Source: Niabella drilacis
GTDB taxonomy: Bacteria > Bacteroidota > Bacteroidia > Chitinophagales > Chitinophagaceae
Direction: 5' to 3'
DNA: 64,000 nt
Assembly: GCF_900101395.1 (NCBI RefSeq)
Contig: NZ_FMZO01000005.1
Coordinates: 310,001-374,000, forward strand
This document shows positions 25,215-34,369 of this stretch, in pieces. Positions within the stretch are counted from its first letter, which is position 1, and every line of letters starts with the position of its first letter. A model generated the notes under the pieces. That model worked only from the letters and a program-made list of their open reading frames with translations. It was not told where the DNA came from and did not search any database. The translations under genes were made by a program, and so were the position numbers.

Positions 25215-25226
25215 TGATTTTCATCA
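25215..25226. promoter_or_regulatory. Fnr-like palindrome upstream of the sigma factor gene
   Basis: The sequence ATGATTTTCATCAA fits TGAY-N4-RTCA and is the closest of the nine to the classical Fnr box. It is 205 or more bases upstream of the sigma factor start, so its target is uncertain. Confidence 0.35.
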
Positions 25227-25271
25227 AGCCTGGTTCAAGCTGGTTAAAGTAGGACCTTTATAAAGCGCTTA

Positions 25272-25327
25272 CACCGGAGATATACCCGGTGAACGCAGGA
25301 TTCCCAAACGGGGCACCGGGCTTTTTT
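25272..25327 (+). terminator. Terminator with a competing upstream hairpin (attenuator candidate)
   Basis: CCCGGTG (25285-25291) can pair with CACCGGG (25314-25320), which is followed by CTTTTTT, giving a rho-independent terminator. The same CCCGGTG can instead pair with CACCGG at 25272-25277. The two pairings exclude each other, the arrangement of a terminator and anti-terminator. It lies about 100-200 bases upstream of the sigma factor start. Confidence 0.45.
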
Positions 25328-25430
25328 CATTACGGATGAAGGGGCGTATTGTTGAATCCTGACCCCTGGGCAATGCTGTTGCTTTGGGGATCTGATCAAT
25401 GATCCTTTGCATCATACAGGTTGCCTGCAA

Positions 25431-26114
25431 ATGAAACGTATCTTCATTTTTCAATATCATTTTTATTTTTGCCGGCGGATAAATATTGTCTATGTTTATC
25501 CCCGGATTTTTTTTGTCAGTAAATTTCATTTTGCATCATTGGATTTCGAGTCGATCCTATACCGGATTTCGGAAAGCGACGAAGCGGCTTTCGGGGAGTT
25601 GTTTGGGAAATTTTTTCCAGGCATGCTTTCTTATGCCACGTCTTTTCTAAAAGACCAGCAGCTTGCGGAAGAAGTGGTGGAGGATGTTTTTGTAAAATTT
25701 TGGGAGAACAGGAAAACGGCCCGGGAGATCCGTAAAGTACCCTTTTACCTCTACAGGGCGGTGCGCTATGCTTCAATTGATGCGATGGAAAGGAATAAAA
25801 AATTCAAAAGCCTTTCTTTTGAAGAGATCGGGGAAGCCTTTACATTTTCCTACCTGCCCCAGGCCAATTCCCTGATAAATAAAGAAAATTGTCTGAAGAT
25901 CTCGGATGCCATCAGCCAGCTGCCCGCCCGGTGCCGGCTTATATTCCGCCTGGTTAAAGAAGAAGGGATGAAGTATAAGGAAGTTGCGCAGTTGCTGGAT
26001 CTTTCAGAAAAAACTGTTGAGAACCAGATGAATATCGCCATAAAAAAACTGGTTGATACGCTGAAGACAGACTTTCCGGAATTCTCGGCCTATTTCTTTC
26101 CCAGGAAAAATTAA
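25431..26114 (+). CDS. ECF RNA polymerase sigma factor
   Basis: The sigma region 2 (ESDEAAFGELFGKFFPGMLS, then AEEVVEDVFVKFWENR) and region 4 (ISQLPARCRLIFRLVKEEGM, YKEVAQLLDLSEKTVENQ) are clear, so this is an ECF factor of the Bacteroidota FecI-like group. The start is uncertain: ATG at 25431 gives an odd aromatic-rich leader of 36 residues, an ATG at 25407 a longer one, whereas TTG at 25539 (LDFESILYRISESDEAAF) starts where family members usually do. It should direct transcription of the SusC/SusD genes and is released by the FecR protein encoded next. Confidence 0.88.
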   Translation: MKRIFIFQYHFYFCRRINIVYVYPRIFFVSKFHFASLDFESILYRISESDEAAFGELFGKFFPGMLSYATSFLKDQQLAEEVVEDVFVKFWENRKTAREIRKVPFYLYRAVRYASIDAMERNKKFKSLSFEEIGEAFTFSYLPQANSLINKENCLKISDAISQLPARCRLIFRLVKEEGMKYKEVAQLLDLSEKTVENQMNIAIKKLVDTLKTDFPEFSAYFFPRKN

Positions 26115-26198
26115 CCGGTTTTTATTAAAAAAAAGTTGAACAGCTTTTGGGGGTTAGGGATCAAAAAAACGACTTTATTAACAAGGAATATTGCTTAT

Positions 26199-27260
26199 AT
26201 GAGCTACAATCGGTTTTTAGAGCTATTACTCAGGAAAAAATCAGGAGCATTGTCTGCTGAAGAACAGGAGGAATTAAATGGGTTCCTGGGCAATAATCCC
26301 AACTACCAGGAACTGTCCGGTATGGTTGAGCAGCTGTATGAAACACCCTTAAAAGAAATCAGGGAAGTTGATAGAACGTATTTGCGGAAACGCTGGGACT
26401 CGCTCAAACAGAGAACCGCTCAATTGCCGGCTGGCGCCGGAAATCAGGCCCCCGCAGGTAAAACCCGCCGGATGAGGTACTATATGGCCGCGGCTTCGGT
26501 TGCCGCCCTGCTTTTGGTAGGCGCTTTTTATTTCCAGAGACGGGGTCTTACAACAACCAGGGATACTGTTGTGGCCACTAAAATGGGGTCCAAAACAAGT
26601 ATGAAATTACCCGATGGAAGCCAGGTGTGGTTAAATGCGGGTAGTGAGCTTTCCTATGATAAAGATTTTGGAAAAGTAAACCGCGAAGTACATCTTTCGG
26701 GGGAGGCTTACTTTGATGTTACCCATGATGCGGAGCATCCGTTTATCGTACATACGAATAGCTTTAATATCCGGGTTTTGGGAACCGCCTTTAATGTGAA
26801 GGCCTATACATCGGATAAAGAATCGGAAGCGACCCTGGTACGGGGATCCATCGAATTGAGCATGAATAATGAGGATACCCGGAAAATACTGCTGAAGCCC
26901 AATGAAAAACTGGTTTTTAAAAAAGCGGATGACTCCCGGGAAAAGACGGTGCGGGGTGAAAGCGCTATGCCGGAGATCCGGGTTACCGGGCTGCAGACAC
27001 CCTTTAAAGACTCTGTTACAGTTGAAACACAATGGCTGCATGATTGTCTTGCGTTCAGGGATCATAAGCTAAAGGACATTGCTTCAATGATATCGAGATG
27101 GTATGGGGTTACGGTGGAAATAAATGATGCGGATTTGAAAGAAAAAGAGTTTAGCGGGTTGTTCAAAGATGAGAGCGTGGAGCAGGTGTTACATGCATTG
27201 AAATTAGCCGGTGGATTTGATTATACGATCAGTAAAAATAAGATAACGATTGTTCCTTAA
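26199..27260 (+). CDS. FecR-type anti-sigma factor
   Basis: The 353-residue protein has a cytoplasmic N-terminal region (1-85), one membrane helix (MAAASVAALLLVGAFYFQ, about 93-110), and a periplasmic FecR domain with MKLPDGSQVWLNAGSELSYD, EAYFDVTHDAEHPFIVHT and FNIRVLGTAFNVKAY. The C-terminus holds the DUF4974 domain (LKDIASMISRWYGVTVEIND). I chose the ATG at 26199; the upstream ATG at 26136 adds an unlikely leader. It holds the sigma factor inactive until SusC signals substrate binding. Confidence 0.92.
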   Translation: MSYNRFLELLLRKKSGALSAEEQEELNGFLGNNPNYQELSGMVEQLYETPLKEIREVDRTYLRKRWDSLKQRTAQLPAGAGNQAPAGKTRRMRYYMAAASVAALLLVGAFYFQRRGLTTTRDTVVATKMGSKTSMKLPDGSQVWLNAGSELSYDKDFGKVNREVHLSGEAYFDVTHDAEHPFIVHTNSFNIRVLGTAFNVKAYTSDKESEATLVRGSIELSMNNEDTRKILLKPNEKLVFKKADDSREKTVRGESAMPEIRVTGLQTPFKDSVTVETQWLHDCLAFRDHKLKDIASMISRWYGVTVEINDADLKEKEFSGLFKDESVEQVLHALKLAGGFDYTISKNKITIVP

Positions 27261-27304
27261 CTTAAAAACAAGATGCAATATGAAATGAACGGTTCATAAA
27301 CTTC

Positions 27305-27344
27305 AATAAAAAAAGGAGAATGGTACCAGCATTCTCCCGGGCTT
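27305..27344 (+). terminator. Probable terminator between FecR and SusC genes
   Basis: GGAGAATG (27315-27322) and CATTCTCC (27330-27337) form an 8-bp stem around GTACCAG. An A-run precedes it and CGGGCTTTT follows, so it may act on either strand. It would separate the regulatory pair from the SusC transcript. Confidence 0.5.
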
Positions 27345-27400
27345 TTAAACAAAGTTGTATTTGCGACAACACTTATTTATCCAAAAACCAATGTAAAGGT

Positions 27401-30400
27401 ATGCAAAAAAAATGCAATTCTATTGCCCTGTTTTGCGGCAATGGAATGGTCAAATATCTGCTAATGGCGAAGCTTGCGATTATCCTTAGTTTAGTTTTTT
27501 CGTTCCAGGCATTTGCTGACAATATTTCAGCGCAGACGATCAATATCCAGCTCAAAAATGTTTCCGTTGAAGCCGCTTTAAAATCGATTGAGGCGCAGGG
27601 CTCATACCGGTTTGTATATAAAACGGAAACGCTGCCTAAAAATAAAACAGTGAGCATTTCAGCAGAAAATGCAACGCTGAATTATGTGATGGAGAAAATT
27701 CTTCAAAATACTGCTTTGTCTTATGAGTTTCTCAATAATGCGCTTGTGGTGATCGTGCCGGGCGAGGCCAGCAAAGCCAGGATCATAACGGGGAAGGTCG
27801 CGGATACGGATGGCAAACCCCTGGTAGGAGTAAGTATCCTGGAGAAAGGCACCACGAATGGTACGGCCAGCAAAGACGATGGCAGCTTCTCCCTGAATGT
27901 GAGCGCCGCCAATGCGATACTGGTGTTTAGTTCATTGGGGTACCAGGCAAAGGAACTGCAGGCAGTCAATAATATGGCGGTAGTGCTGGAAAAGACAGAC
28001 GCGCAAATGGACCAGGTGGTCATCGTGGGATATGGAACACAGAAAAAGGGCAATCTTACCGGCGCCGTATCTACCATCGATTTTGATAAGCAGTCAATGA
28101 ATTCGAGGGCTATTACCAATGTCTCTTCCGCCATGGCAGGCCTGGCGGCCGGTATCAGGGTACAGCAGGCAAATGGTATTCCCAGCGCCAACAATAACGC
28201 CAGCCTTAGCGTAAGAGGAGTGGGGTCATTAAATACCAGCTCGGCGCCGCTGGTGATCGTAGACGGGCAGGCCGCCGATATCAGTTCGGTGAGCCCGAAT
28301 GATGTGGCATCGGTTTCCATACTAAAAGATGCGGCCTCTGCGTCCATATATGGCTCCCGGGCATCCAACGGGGTGATCCTGATTACGACCAAGACGGGAA
28401 AGGGCATGAACGGTAAGGTGAACTTTACCTATAACAACTATGTAGGATGGAAGAAGCCGACCATGCTGCCCGATTGGGCTTACAACACGCTCGATCATAT
28501 GAAGCTGATCAATAGGGTACTGCTGAATGACAAACCCGATGATCCGCCACCCTACGATGAAGCAGACTTTGCCGAATGGAGCAAGGGCATTAAAGAAGAC
28601 CCCATCAGCTATCCCAGCACCAACTGGTGGAAGGCCATTACGAAAAAGAATATGGTACAGGATCATAACATATCTGCCAGGGGCGGCAATGACAAGATCA
28701 ATTTCTATTCGTCCATGGACTATAATATGGATGACGGAATGATCCCCAACAGTGCTTTTCGACGGGTCAGTTTCCTTAATAATCTTTCCTATAAGGTGAA
28801 CGACTGGCTCCGGCTGGGGAATAATGTTACCTATATCTCCCAAAGATCAGATCCCCTGAGCAATGAGGATGATATCAACAGTATCTTTCAATGGTTCAGG
28901 GCCAGCAGTCCCTCCACCCTGGCCCAGCACCCGGATGGCCGCTACGGTGCCCCGCAACTGGCCGGTGAAGTAAGCAATAATAATCCTTTACGCACCGCAA
29001 AACAACAGCGCGGCGAAACAAAGGGCAACCGCTTCCAGGGAAAGGCCTTTGCGGTGTTCACGCCTTTAAAAGGCCTCTCTGTTACGGCCAGTTATTTTGC
29101 GACCATTTTTCAGCAATACAGCTGGGGTGGTTCGGAACCTGCGGATCTCTGGAATTTTAAAACCGGTGAGATCACCAATGATCAGTCTGCAAGTATCAGG
29201 ACCTTAAGAAATAATTTTCAAAAAAATGAACGGCAGATCATTGATGTATATGCAGATTACACCCGGTCATTTGGGAAACACAACGGCCACCTGCTCCTGG
29301 GCTATAACCAGGAGTATGCAAAAAACCAGGGGTTTGGCGCCGGCCGGCAGGGATTGCTGGGCTATGAAACGCCGGTTTTTAATGCAGCCACCGGAGAGAT
29401 ACTGCCTCCCACCGGGAATGCCAGCGATTACGCACTGCGTTCCTATTTCGGGCGCTTCAACTATGACTTCAGCGGCAAATACCTGTTTGAGGCCAATATC
29501 CGGTATGATGGTTCCTCTAAGTTTGCGCCGGAGCGCCGGTGGGGCGTGTTCCCCTCGGCCTCTGCGGGATGGGTGATCTCGCGCGAGGACTTCTTTCAGC
29601 CTTTAACTTCCGTGTTTACCAGCTTAAAACTGCGTGCCTCTTACGGTCAGCTGGGTAATAACGGTATTGGCAATTACGACTGGCAGAACTTTTATTCCGT
29701 AGTAAAATATCCCTTTAATGAAACATCCGGATCGGCCCTGGTCTATACCGATTTTGGAAACCCGCTGATCACCTGGGAAGGTACCACGGTTACCAACCTG
29801 GGTATGGATATGCGGCTGTTTAACCGGCTGGAGCTGACCCTGGGCTATTATAATAAGCTGACTCAAAAAATCCTCGCCAAACTGCCTACACCGGCAACCA
29901 CCGGTGGTATTGGCGCAGCTTTTGTAAACTCGGCAGAAGTACGCAACGCTGGTTTCGAGGCAGATGCCCGCTATACACAACAGCTGGGCAGGCTGGGTAT
30001 TGCGGCCGCCGTAAATTTTGCATATAATAAAAACCGTATCCTGCACTATAAAGGCAGCTTTATTGAGCCGCATGGCCAGAATGCCGCTGCATGGACAGAA
30101 GGTTATCCCATCGGCATATTCTGGGTAAGGGAAGTAGACCATATCATCCAGACACAGCAGGAGATCGATGACCTGAAGGCTGCAGGGTATACCTTTGCCC
30201 CTGTAACGCCCGGCCCCGGAGATTTTTTGTATAAAGATGCCAATGGGGATAAACAGATCAATGATGGAGACCGTGTGCTCAAAGGCAATCCCATACCGCT
30301 TTATACCTATGGCGGCAGCCTTACCCTGGACTTTGCCGGTATCGATCTTAGCGTATACTTTGATGGCGTAGGCAAATGGGACCGGTATTTACAATCGGCC

Positions 30401-30775
30401 GTTTATGCGCTCAATCACAACGTAAGCAATTTTGTGTTCCCTACGGAGTATTTAAATATGTGGACGCCGGAAAATAAAAGCACTACCATCCCCAAGGTAT
30501 ATAGTGGCAGTACGGTAAATGACCAGGTTTCTGATTTCTACCTGCACAAGGCCGATTATCTGAAGATCCGCTCGCTGCAGCTCGGGTACTCGCTGCCCGG
30601 CCCGCTGATCAGAAAAATGGGCCTGAATAAATTAAGGTTTTTTGCAAACCTTGAAAATTATTTTACCCGGACAAAGTGGCCGAACCTTGACCCGGAAATG
30701 ACCAGGTCCCAGAATGATGATGCGTCCTATCCCCTGGGAAAGACGGCTTCCGTTGGCCTCCAGGTTCGGTTTTAA
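27401..30775 (+). CDS. susC: SusC-type TonB-dependent transporter with STN domain
   Basis: The 1124-residue outer-membrane protein begins at the ATG at 27401 with a signal segment (LLMAKLAIILSLVFSFQAFA). An STN domain follows (INIQLKNVSVEAALKSIEAQ), then a carboxypeptidase-regulatory-like domain (ITGKVADTDGKPLVGVSILE), the plug with the DQVVIVGYGTQKKGNLTGAV signature and the SusC motif SASIYGSRASNGVILITTK, and a barrel ending in VGLQVRF. The STN domain shows that it is a signal-transducing transporter that contacts FecR in the periplasm. It imports oligosaccharides captured by the SusD protein. Confidence 0.96.
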   Translation: MQKKCNSIALFCGNGMVKYLLMAKLAIILSLVFSFQAFADNISAQTINIQLKNVSVEAALKSIEAQGSYRFVYKTETLPKNKTVSISAENATLNYVMEKILQNTALSYEFLNNALVVIVPGEASKARIITGKVADTDGKPLVGVSILEKGTTNGTASKDDGSFSLNVSAANAILVFSSLGYQAKELQAVNNMAVVLEKTDAQMDQVVIVGYGTQKKGNLTGAVSTIDFDKQSMNSRAITNVSSAMAGLAAGIRVQQANGIPSANNNASLSVRGVGSLNTSSAPLVIVDGQAADISSVSPNDVASVSILKDAASASIYGSRASNGVILITTKTGKGMNGKVNFTYNNYVGWKKPTMLPDWAYNTLDHMKLINRVLLNDKPDDPPPYDEADFAEWSKGIKEDPISYPSTNWWKAITKKNMVQDHNISARGGNDKINFYSSMDYNMDDGMIPNSAFRRVSFLNNLSYKVNDWLRLGNNVTYISQRSDPLSNEDDINSIFQWFRASSPSTLAQHPDGRYGAPQLAGEVSNNNPLRTAKQQRGETKGNRFQGKAFAVFTPLKGLSVTASYFATIFQQYSWGGSEPADLWNFKTGEITNDQSASIRTLRNNFQKNERQIIDVYADYTRSFGKHNGHLLLGYNQEYAKNQGFGAGRQGLLGYETPVFNAATGEILPPTGNASDYALRSYFGRFNYDFSGKYLFEANIRYDGSSKFAPERRWGVFPSASAGWVISREDFFQPLTSVFTSLKLRASYGQLGNNGIGNYDWQNFYSVVKYPFNETSGSALVYTDFGNPLITWEGTTVTNLGMDMRLFNRLELTLGYYNKLTQKILAKLPTPATTGGIGAAFVNSAEVRNAGFEADARYTQQLGRLGIAAAVNFAYNKNRILHYKGSFIEPHGQNAAAWTEGYPIGIFWVREVDHIIQTQQEIDDLKAAGYTFAPVTPGPGDFLYKDANGDKQINDGDRVLKGNPIPLYTYGGSLTLDFAGIDLSVYFDGVGKWDRYLQSAVYALNHNVSNFVFPTEYLNMWTPENKSTTIPKVYSGSTVNDQVSDFYLHKADYLKIRSLQLGYSLPGPLIRKMGLNKLRFFANLENYFTRTKWPNLDPEMTRSQNDDASYPLGKTASVGLQVRF

Positions 30776-30796
30776 TTTTTATTAAACTTCAGCAAC

Positions 30797-32482
30797 ATGA
30801 ATTTCAAAATTTATATAATCGCTTTTTTATTGATCCTGCCTGCTATGGCGTGTAATAAAAATTTTTTAGATAGGGCCCCGTATGATGGTGTGGGAAGTTC
30901 CAGGATCTTTGAGAACGATGCGAATGCTACATTGGCGGTTAATGGTATCTACCAGTCGGCCGCGCAAACCGCTTTTAAGGATCCGTTCCTCAATATTACC
31001 ACCAACCTGGGGCCGGACAGTTATTCTTACGGCAGGGCGGGCGCTAATGCCATATCCACGGGAATGAGCACCAGCCGCGCGGCAGGTATATTAAACCTGT
31101 ATACCAACTTCTACCAGCCCATTATGTATGCCAATGATGTAATAGCGGGGCTCAACAATAATGAAAAGGTAACCGAAGCATTGCGTAACCGACTTACCGG
31201 CGAAGCAAAATTCTTCAGGGGGCTGTGCTACTTCTATCTCTGGAATTATTTTGGGGAGGTGGTTATCCTGGATAAACCCATGCCCGTAGACGCCACCTAC
31301 TTGCCAAGGTCTTCGGTGGCCGATGTAACGGCACTGATCATCAGTGATTTTAAAGACGCAGCGGAAAAACTGCCCGTTAGTTATGCATCTGCTGATTTAG
31401 GACGGGCTACCAGCGGCGCGGCAATAGCCATGCTGGGGAAGACCTACCTCTACCTCCGGCGCTGGCCGGAGGCCGAAGCGGAATTTGCCAAACTGCTGCA
31501 GGAACCCTACACGTATGATCTCACCGATAATTTTGGCGATTCCTTTTATTGGAAAACCCAGAATAATAAAGAGTCTGTTTTCGAGCTTCAGTATACTAAC
31601 GAAGCAGGCATGGGCAGCAGCTTTGAAAAATGGTATGGAAACAGGAGCCTTGGCCAGGGAGGAGAAGATTATGCAGAGGCGGCTACAACAGCCCTGAGTG
31701 TGTTTACACACAGGGATGGCAGTGCTGTAAATCTTTCTACGATTCCAAAACGGAACGGCTACCCTGCAGGTAATACCGGGGAAGTAAGCTACGGCAAGGA
31801 CCTGGTTAAATGGTATGATACCAGCTTTGTCAATATGGATACACGGCTCCATCAAAGCGTTATTTTGCCGGGATCTACTTTTTATGGCAATAACAATGCC
31901 TATTATAAAGTGTATTGGCCTTATAGTTCCTATATTAACGCAGATACCCCTGCATTGCGCACCACCTGGTACACTCAAAAACAGCCCGCCGGTGTAATCC
32001 CGATACGTAAATTCATGACATTGGGTGAAGAAAATATCCTGAATCCGAGTACCTGCCCCACCAATTTTCCGCTGGTCCGCTTTGCCGATGTGTTGCTCAT
32101 GTATGCAGAAGCTGTAAATGAGGCCAGGGGACCGGTGCCCGAGGTATATGATGCCGTGAACCGCATCCGGGAGCGGGCGAAGATCGTGGATCTCGCTGCA
32201 GGATTGGGCAAAGACCAGATGCAGCGGGCCATCCGGCTGGAGCGCTACAAGGAACTGATGTTTGAAACACATCTGTACTTTGACGTAAAAAGATGGCATA
32301 TAGCGCATCTGACACCCGCCCAGGACCCGGTTTTCAGTCTGAACAATGATGTCCTGGATTTCCGGTTTGTTAGCTTGAGTCTTAAAAAAGTATTCAGGGA
32401 GGATCGGGATTATTTATTCCCCATCCCGGGAAATGAACGGGACCTGAATCCATTATTGACCCAGAACCCCAATTGGGATTAG
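30797..32482 (+). CDS. susD: SusD-type nutrient-binding lipoprotein
   Basis: The 561-residue protein has a lipoprotein signal ending LILPAMAC with C19. The SusD-like N-terminal domain (FLDRAPYDGVGSSRIFENDA) and the RagB/SusD C-terminal domain (LVRFADVLLMYAEAVNEARG, AIRLERYKELMFETHLYFDV) are both present. It forms the lid of the SusC barrel on the cell surface. It follows SusC by 21 bases. Confidence 0.95.
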   Translation: MNFKIYIIAFLLILPAMACNKNFLDRAPYDGVGSSRIFENDANATLAVNGIYQSAAQTAFKDPFLNITTNLGPDSYSYGRAGANAISTGMSTSRAAGILNLYTNFYQPIMYANDVIAGLNNNEKVTEALRNRLTGEAKFFRGLCYFYLWNYFGEVVILDKPMPVDATYLPRSSVADVTALIISDFKDAAEKLPVSYASADLGRATSGAAIAMLGKTYLYLRRWPEAEAEFAKLLQEPYTYDLTDNFGDSFYWKTQNNKESVFELQYTNEAGMGSSFEKWYGNRSLGQGGEDYAEAATTALSVFTHRDGSAVNLSTIPKRNGYPAGNTGEVSYGKDLVKWYDTSFVNMDTRLHQSVILPGSTFYGNNNAYYKVYWPYSSYINADTPALRTTWYTQKQPAGVIPIRKFMTLGEENILNPSTCPTNFPLVRFADVLLMYAEAVNEARGPVPEVYDAVNRIRERAKIVDLAAGLGKDQMQRAIRLERYKELMFETHLYFDVKRWHIAHLTPAQDPVFSLNNDVLDFRFVSLSLKKVFREDRDYLFPIPGNERDLNPLLTQNPNWD

Positions 32483-32526
32483 GCTTCAGACAGGCGCCAT
32501 TAACAGATCACTTTAATTCATATATC

Positions 32527-33198
32527 ATGTACCGGCTTGTGCTCATGGGTATTTATAGCTTTTTGTGCGCTTTTGCTAAAGATACGGTGGTGGTGAACGA
32601 AACCTTTAACGACCCCGATGGCGCGCTTCCCGCATTTTTCTGGAGCGAAGGCAATGCTGCTTCCGTTAAGAACGGGCGCCTTTTTATAGATGCCGATACC
32701 ACGGGAAGCCGGGCTGCCACAATTTGGCTGGACCGGGAGCTGGCCGGCGATCTGAGTGTTGAATTTGATGTGTATTTGTTATCGTCTTCTGATGACGCCA
32801 ATAACGTAAATATATTCTTTATGTACGGTGATCCCTCAGGGAGGCCGCTCCGGCAAACAGCAGCCAGCCGGCAGGATGGGCTTTACCGGCGCTATCATAC
32901 ATTGAGCGGGTACATCTTTACCAATGTTACGAATGAAGACCCCGGCAGGGTACGCTATCGCTTTCGCAGGAACCCGGGCTTTAAACGGGTAAGTGAAAGC
33001 TTTGGCCCAAGAGCAGGCCGGGGCGGGAAACTGCATATAAAGCTGGTAAAGAAAGGGGATCAGTTTGAATATTGGGAAAATAACAGGAAGACGCTGGAAG
33101 CATCGGATACCGGCCCCTGTGAAAAAGGATTGTTCGGGTTCAGGACCTGGCATACATCAATGGAAATAGACAACCTTCTTATAAAGCGAATCGGATGA
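32527..33198 (+). CDS. DUF6250/DUF1961-like secreted protein
   Basis: The 223-residue protein starts at the ATG at 32527 with a short signal peptide (MYRLVLMGIYSFLCAFA). The body looks like a concanavalin-type beta sandwich (VVNETFNDPDGALPAFFWSE, LSVEFDVYLL, GLYRRYHTLSGYIFTNVTNE, KLHIKLVKKGDQFEYWENNR, GLFGFRTWHTSMEIDNLLIK). This is close to DUF6250 and related DUF1961 domains found in polysaccharide loci, where they may bind or cut sugars. It overlaps the next gene by 4 bases (ATGA). No catalytic residues can be assigned. Confidence 0.65.
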   Translation: MYRLVLMGIYSFLCAFAKDTVVVNETFNDPDGALPAFFWSEGNAASVKNGRLFIDADTTGSRAATIWLDRELAGDLSVEFDVYLLSSSDDANNVNIFFMYGDPSGRPLRQTAASRQDGLYRRYHTLSGYIFTNVTNEDPGRVRYRFRRNPGFKRVSESFGPRAGRGGKLHIKLVKKGDQFEYWENNRKTLEASDTGPCEKGLFGFRTWHTSMEIDNLLIKRIG

Positions 33199-34367
33199 TG
33201 AACGGTTTTGTAAAATTGTTGACTTGTCTGCCTGCGATTTTGGCGGCGGCATGTATTCCGGCAATCACAGCGGCGCAGGGCAATGCCCGCTTCCAAGAGC
33301 ACCAGGTAGGCAGGGAAGGGGCGTCCACGGTTTTTTCTTATTTCAATACCACGCCGGAGAGCCCCGATGGCAAAACAATTGCCTACATCCGTTGCGAACA
33401 AGAGCCGGCGCCAGGCAAAACAAGAGTACCGGCTGCTCTCTGGATCTGCGACCGGGATATCAGCCATCACCGTAAGGTAGCGCAGATAAAAAGCATCTCG
33501 GTGCACGATGGTGCAGAAACGCAGTGGGTGGATAATAACCGGATCGCATTATTCGATGATCTGAAATTAAGGGTAGTAGCTATTCATTCCGGTAAGGACC
33601 TGCTCCGGAAAGAGCGGGTGGCTTCTGAAATAGGTCATGAAACATATAAGGGCAAATTGCTTTATTCCATCTGTGAAGGCAAAGTACCCGGTGAGCCGGG
33701 CATCTATGAACTGGATTGTAATACACAGGAAGTACGTACTGTTTTACATTTGAAAGACCTGGGAGCGCTGCCCCTGCCTGCATTTCTTAAAAAAGATTCC
33801 CTCTACCCGTTGCTGCAATGGCAATTATCGCATCTCCAGTATTCGCCGGACGGGGAAAAAATATGTTTCCGCATAGAACTGGGGCCAAAGGATGATGAAA
33901 TTTTACTGGGGGTTTGTAATGCAGACGGTACGGATATAAAGGTTTGGATAAAGCCGCTGCATTTTTTGTGGTACGACAGCCATTCGATCATCGGGCATTT
34001 GAGCAATGAGCCGGATGGGAAAAAACCCGAACCTTACGATCGGAGATTTTCGCTTACACGCTGGGATCTTAACGGGAAGGTGATCGGCCAGATGCTGGCA
34101 CCGCGGGGCAACCACCTGGCGCTATCGCCCAGCCGGGAATATGTTGCCTCAGAAAGTTTTTACCAGACCAACCCGGTGGTGTTAACGCTTTATACCATCC
34201 GGCCGGGTAAGCAGGCAAGGGAAGTATGCCGTTTTGATCCGCAGCGGGTAACCTGGAAAGAAAAGTTTCATGTAAACCCTTCTTTTTCGCGGGATGGGAA
34301 ACGGCTTTATTATTCCCGGCCGCTGGATGCGACGCATAACGGTACTTTTTTTATAGAAATCTTATAA
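33195..34367 (+). CDS. TolB/PL22-like beta-propeller protein, paralog 1 of 3
   Basis: The 390-residue protein has a signal peptide (CLPAILAAACIPAITAAQ) and propeller repeats (PESPDGKTIAYIRC, LQYSPDGEKICFRI, LALSPSREYVAS, FSRDGKRLYYSRPL). The two following genes encode paralogs along the full length. Conserved in all three are HFLWYD-IIGH, GNHLALSP, SFYQTNPV and FHVNPSFSRDGKR. The H-x-N-P-x-F-S-x-D-G-K block resembles the H-P-S-x-S-P-D-G-K blade of oligogalacturonate lyases (PL22). I infer a periplasmic lyase or binding protein; I cannot prove catalysis. Confidence 0.75.
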   Translation: MMNGFVKLLTCLPAILAAACIPAITAAQGNARFQEHQVGREGASTVFSYFNTTPESPDGKTIAYIRCEQEPAPGKTRVPAALWICDRDISHHRKVAQIKSISVHDGAETQWVDNNRIALFDDLKLRVVAIHSGKDLLRKERVASEIGHETYKGKLLYSICEGKVPGEPGIYELDCNTQEVRTVLHLKDLGALPLPAFLKKDSLYPLLQWQLSHLQYSPDGEKICFRIELGPKDDEILLGVCNADGTDIKVWIKPLHFLWYDSHSIIGHLSNEPDGKKPEPYDRRFSLTRWDLNGKVIGQMLAPRGNHLALSPSREYVASESFYQTNPVVLTLYTIRPGKQAREVCRFDPQRVTWKEKFHVNPSFSRDGKRLYYSRPLDATHNGTFFIEIL

Positions 34368-34369
34368 AG

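Larger units (their letters stand above)
24670..25430. other. Long intergenic region with a decayed leftward frame and an attenuator-like structure
   Basis: This gap of about 760 bases has no intact gene. Leftward, 25145-24980 reads FDQYNNRIFHGLLSTGYADA then AKVLADALFN up to a TAA, which looks like a scrap of a glycoside hydrolase (alpha/alpha-barrel type), but the match is weak. The right part carries an Fnr-like palindrome at 25215 and overlapping hairpins at 25272-25327. Confidence 0.4.
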
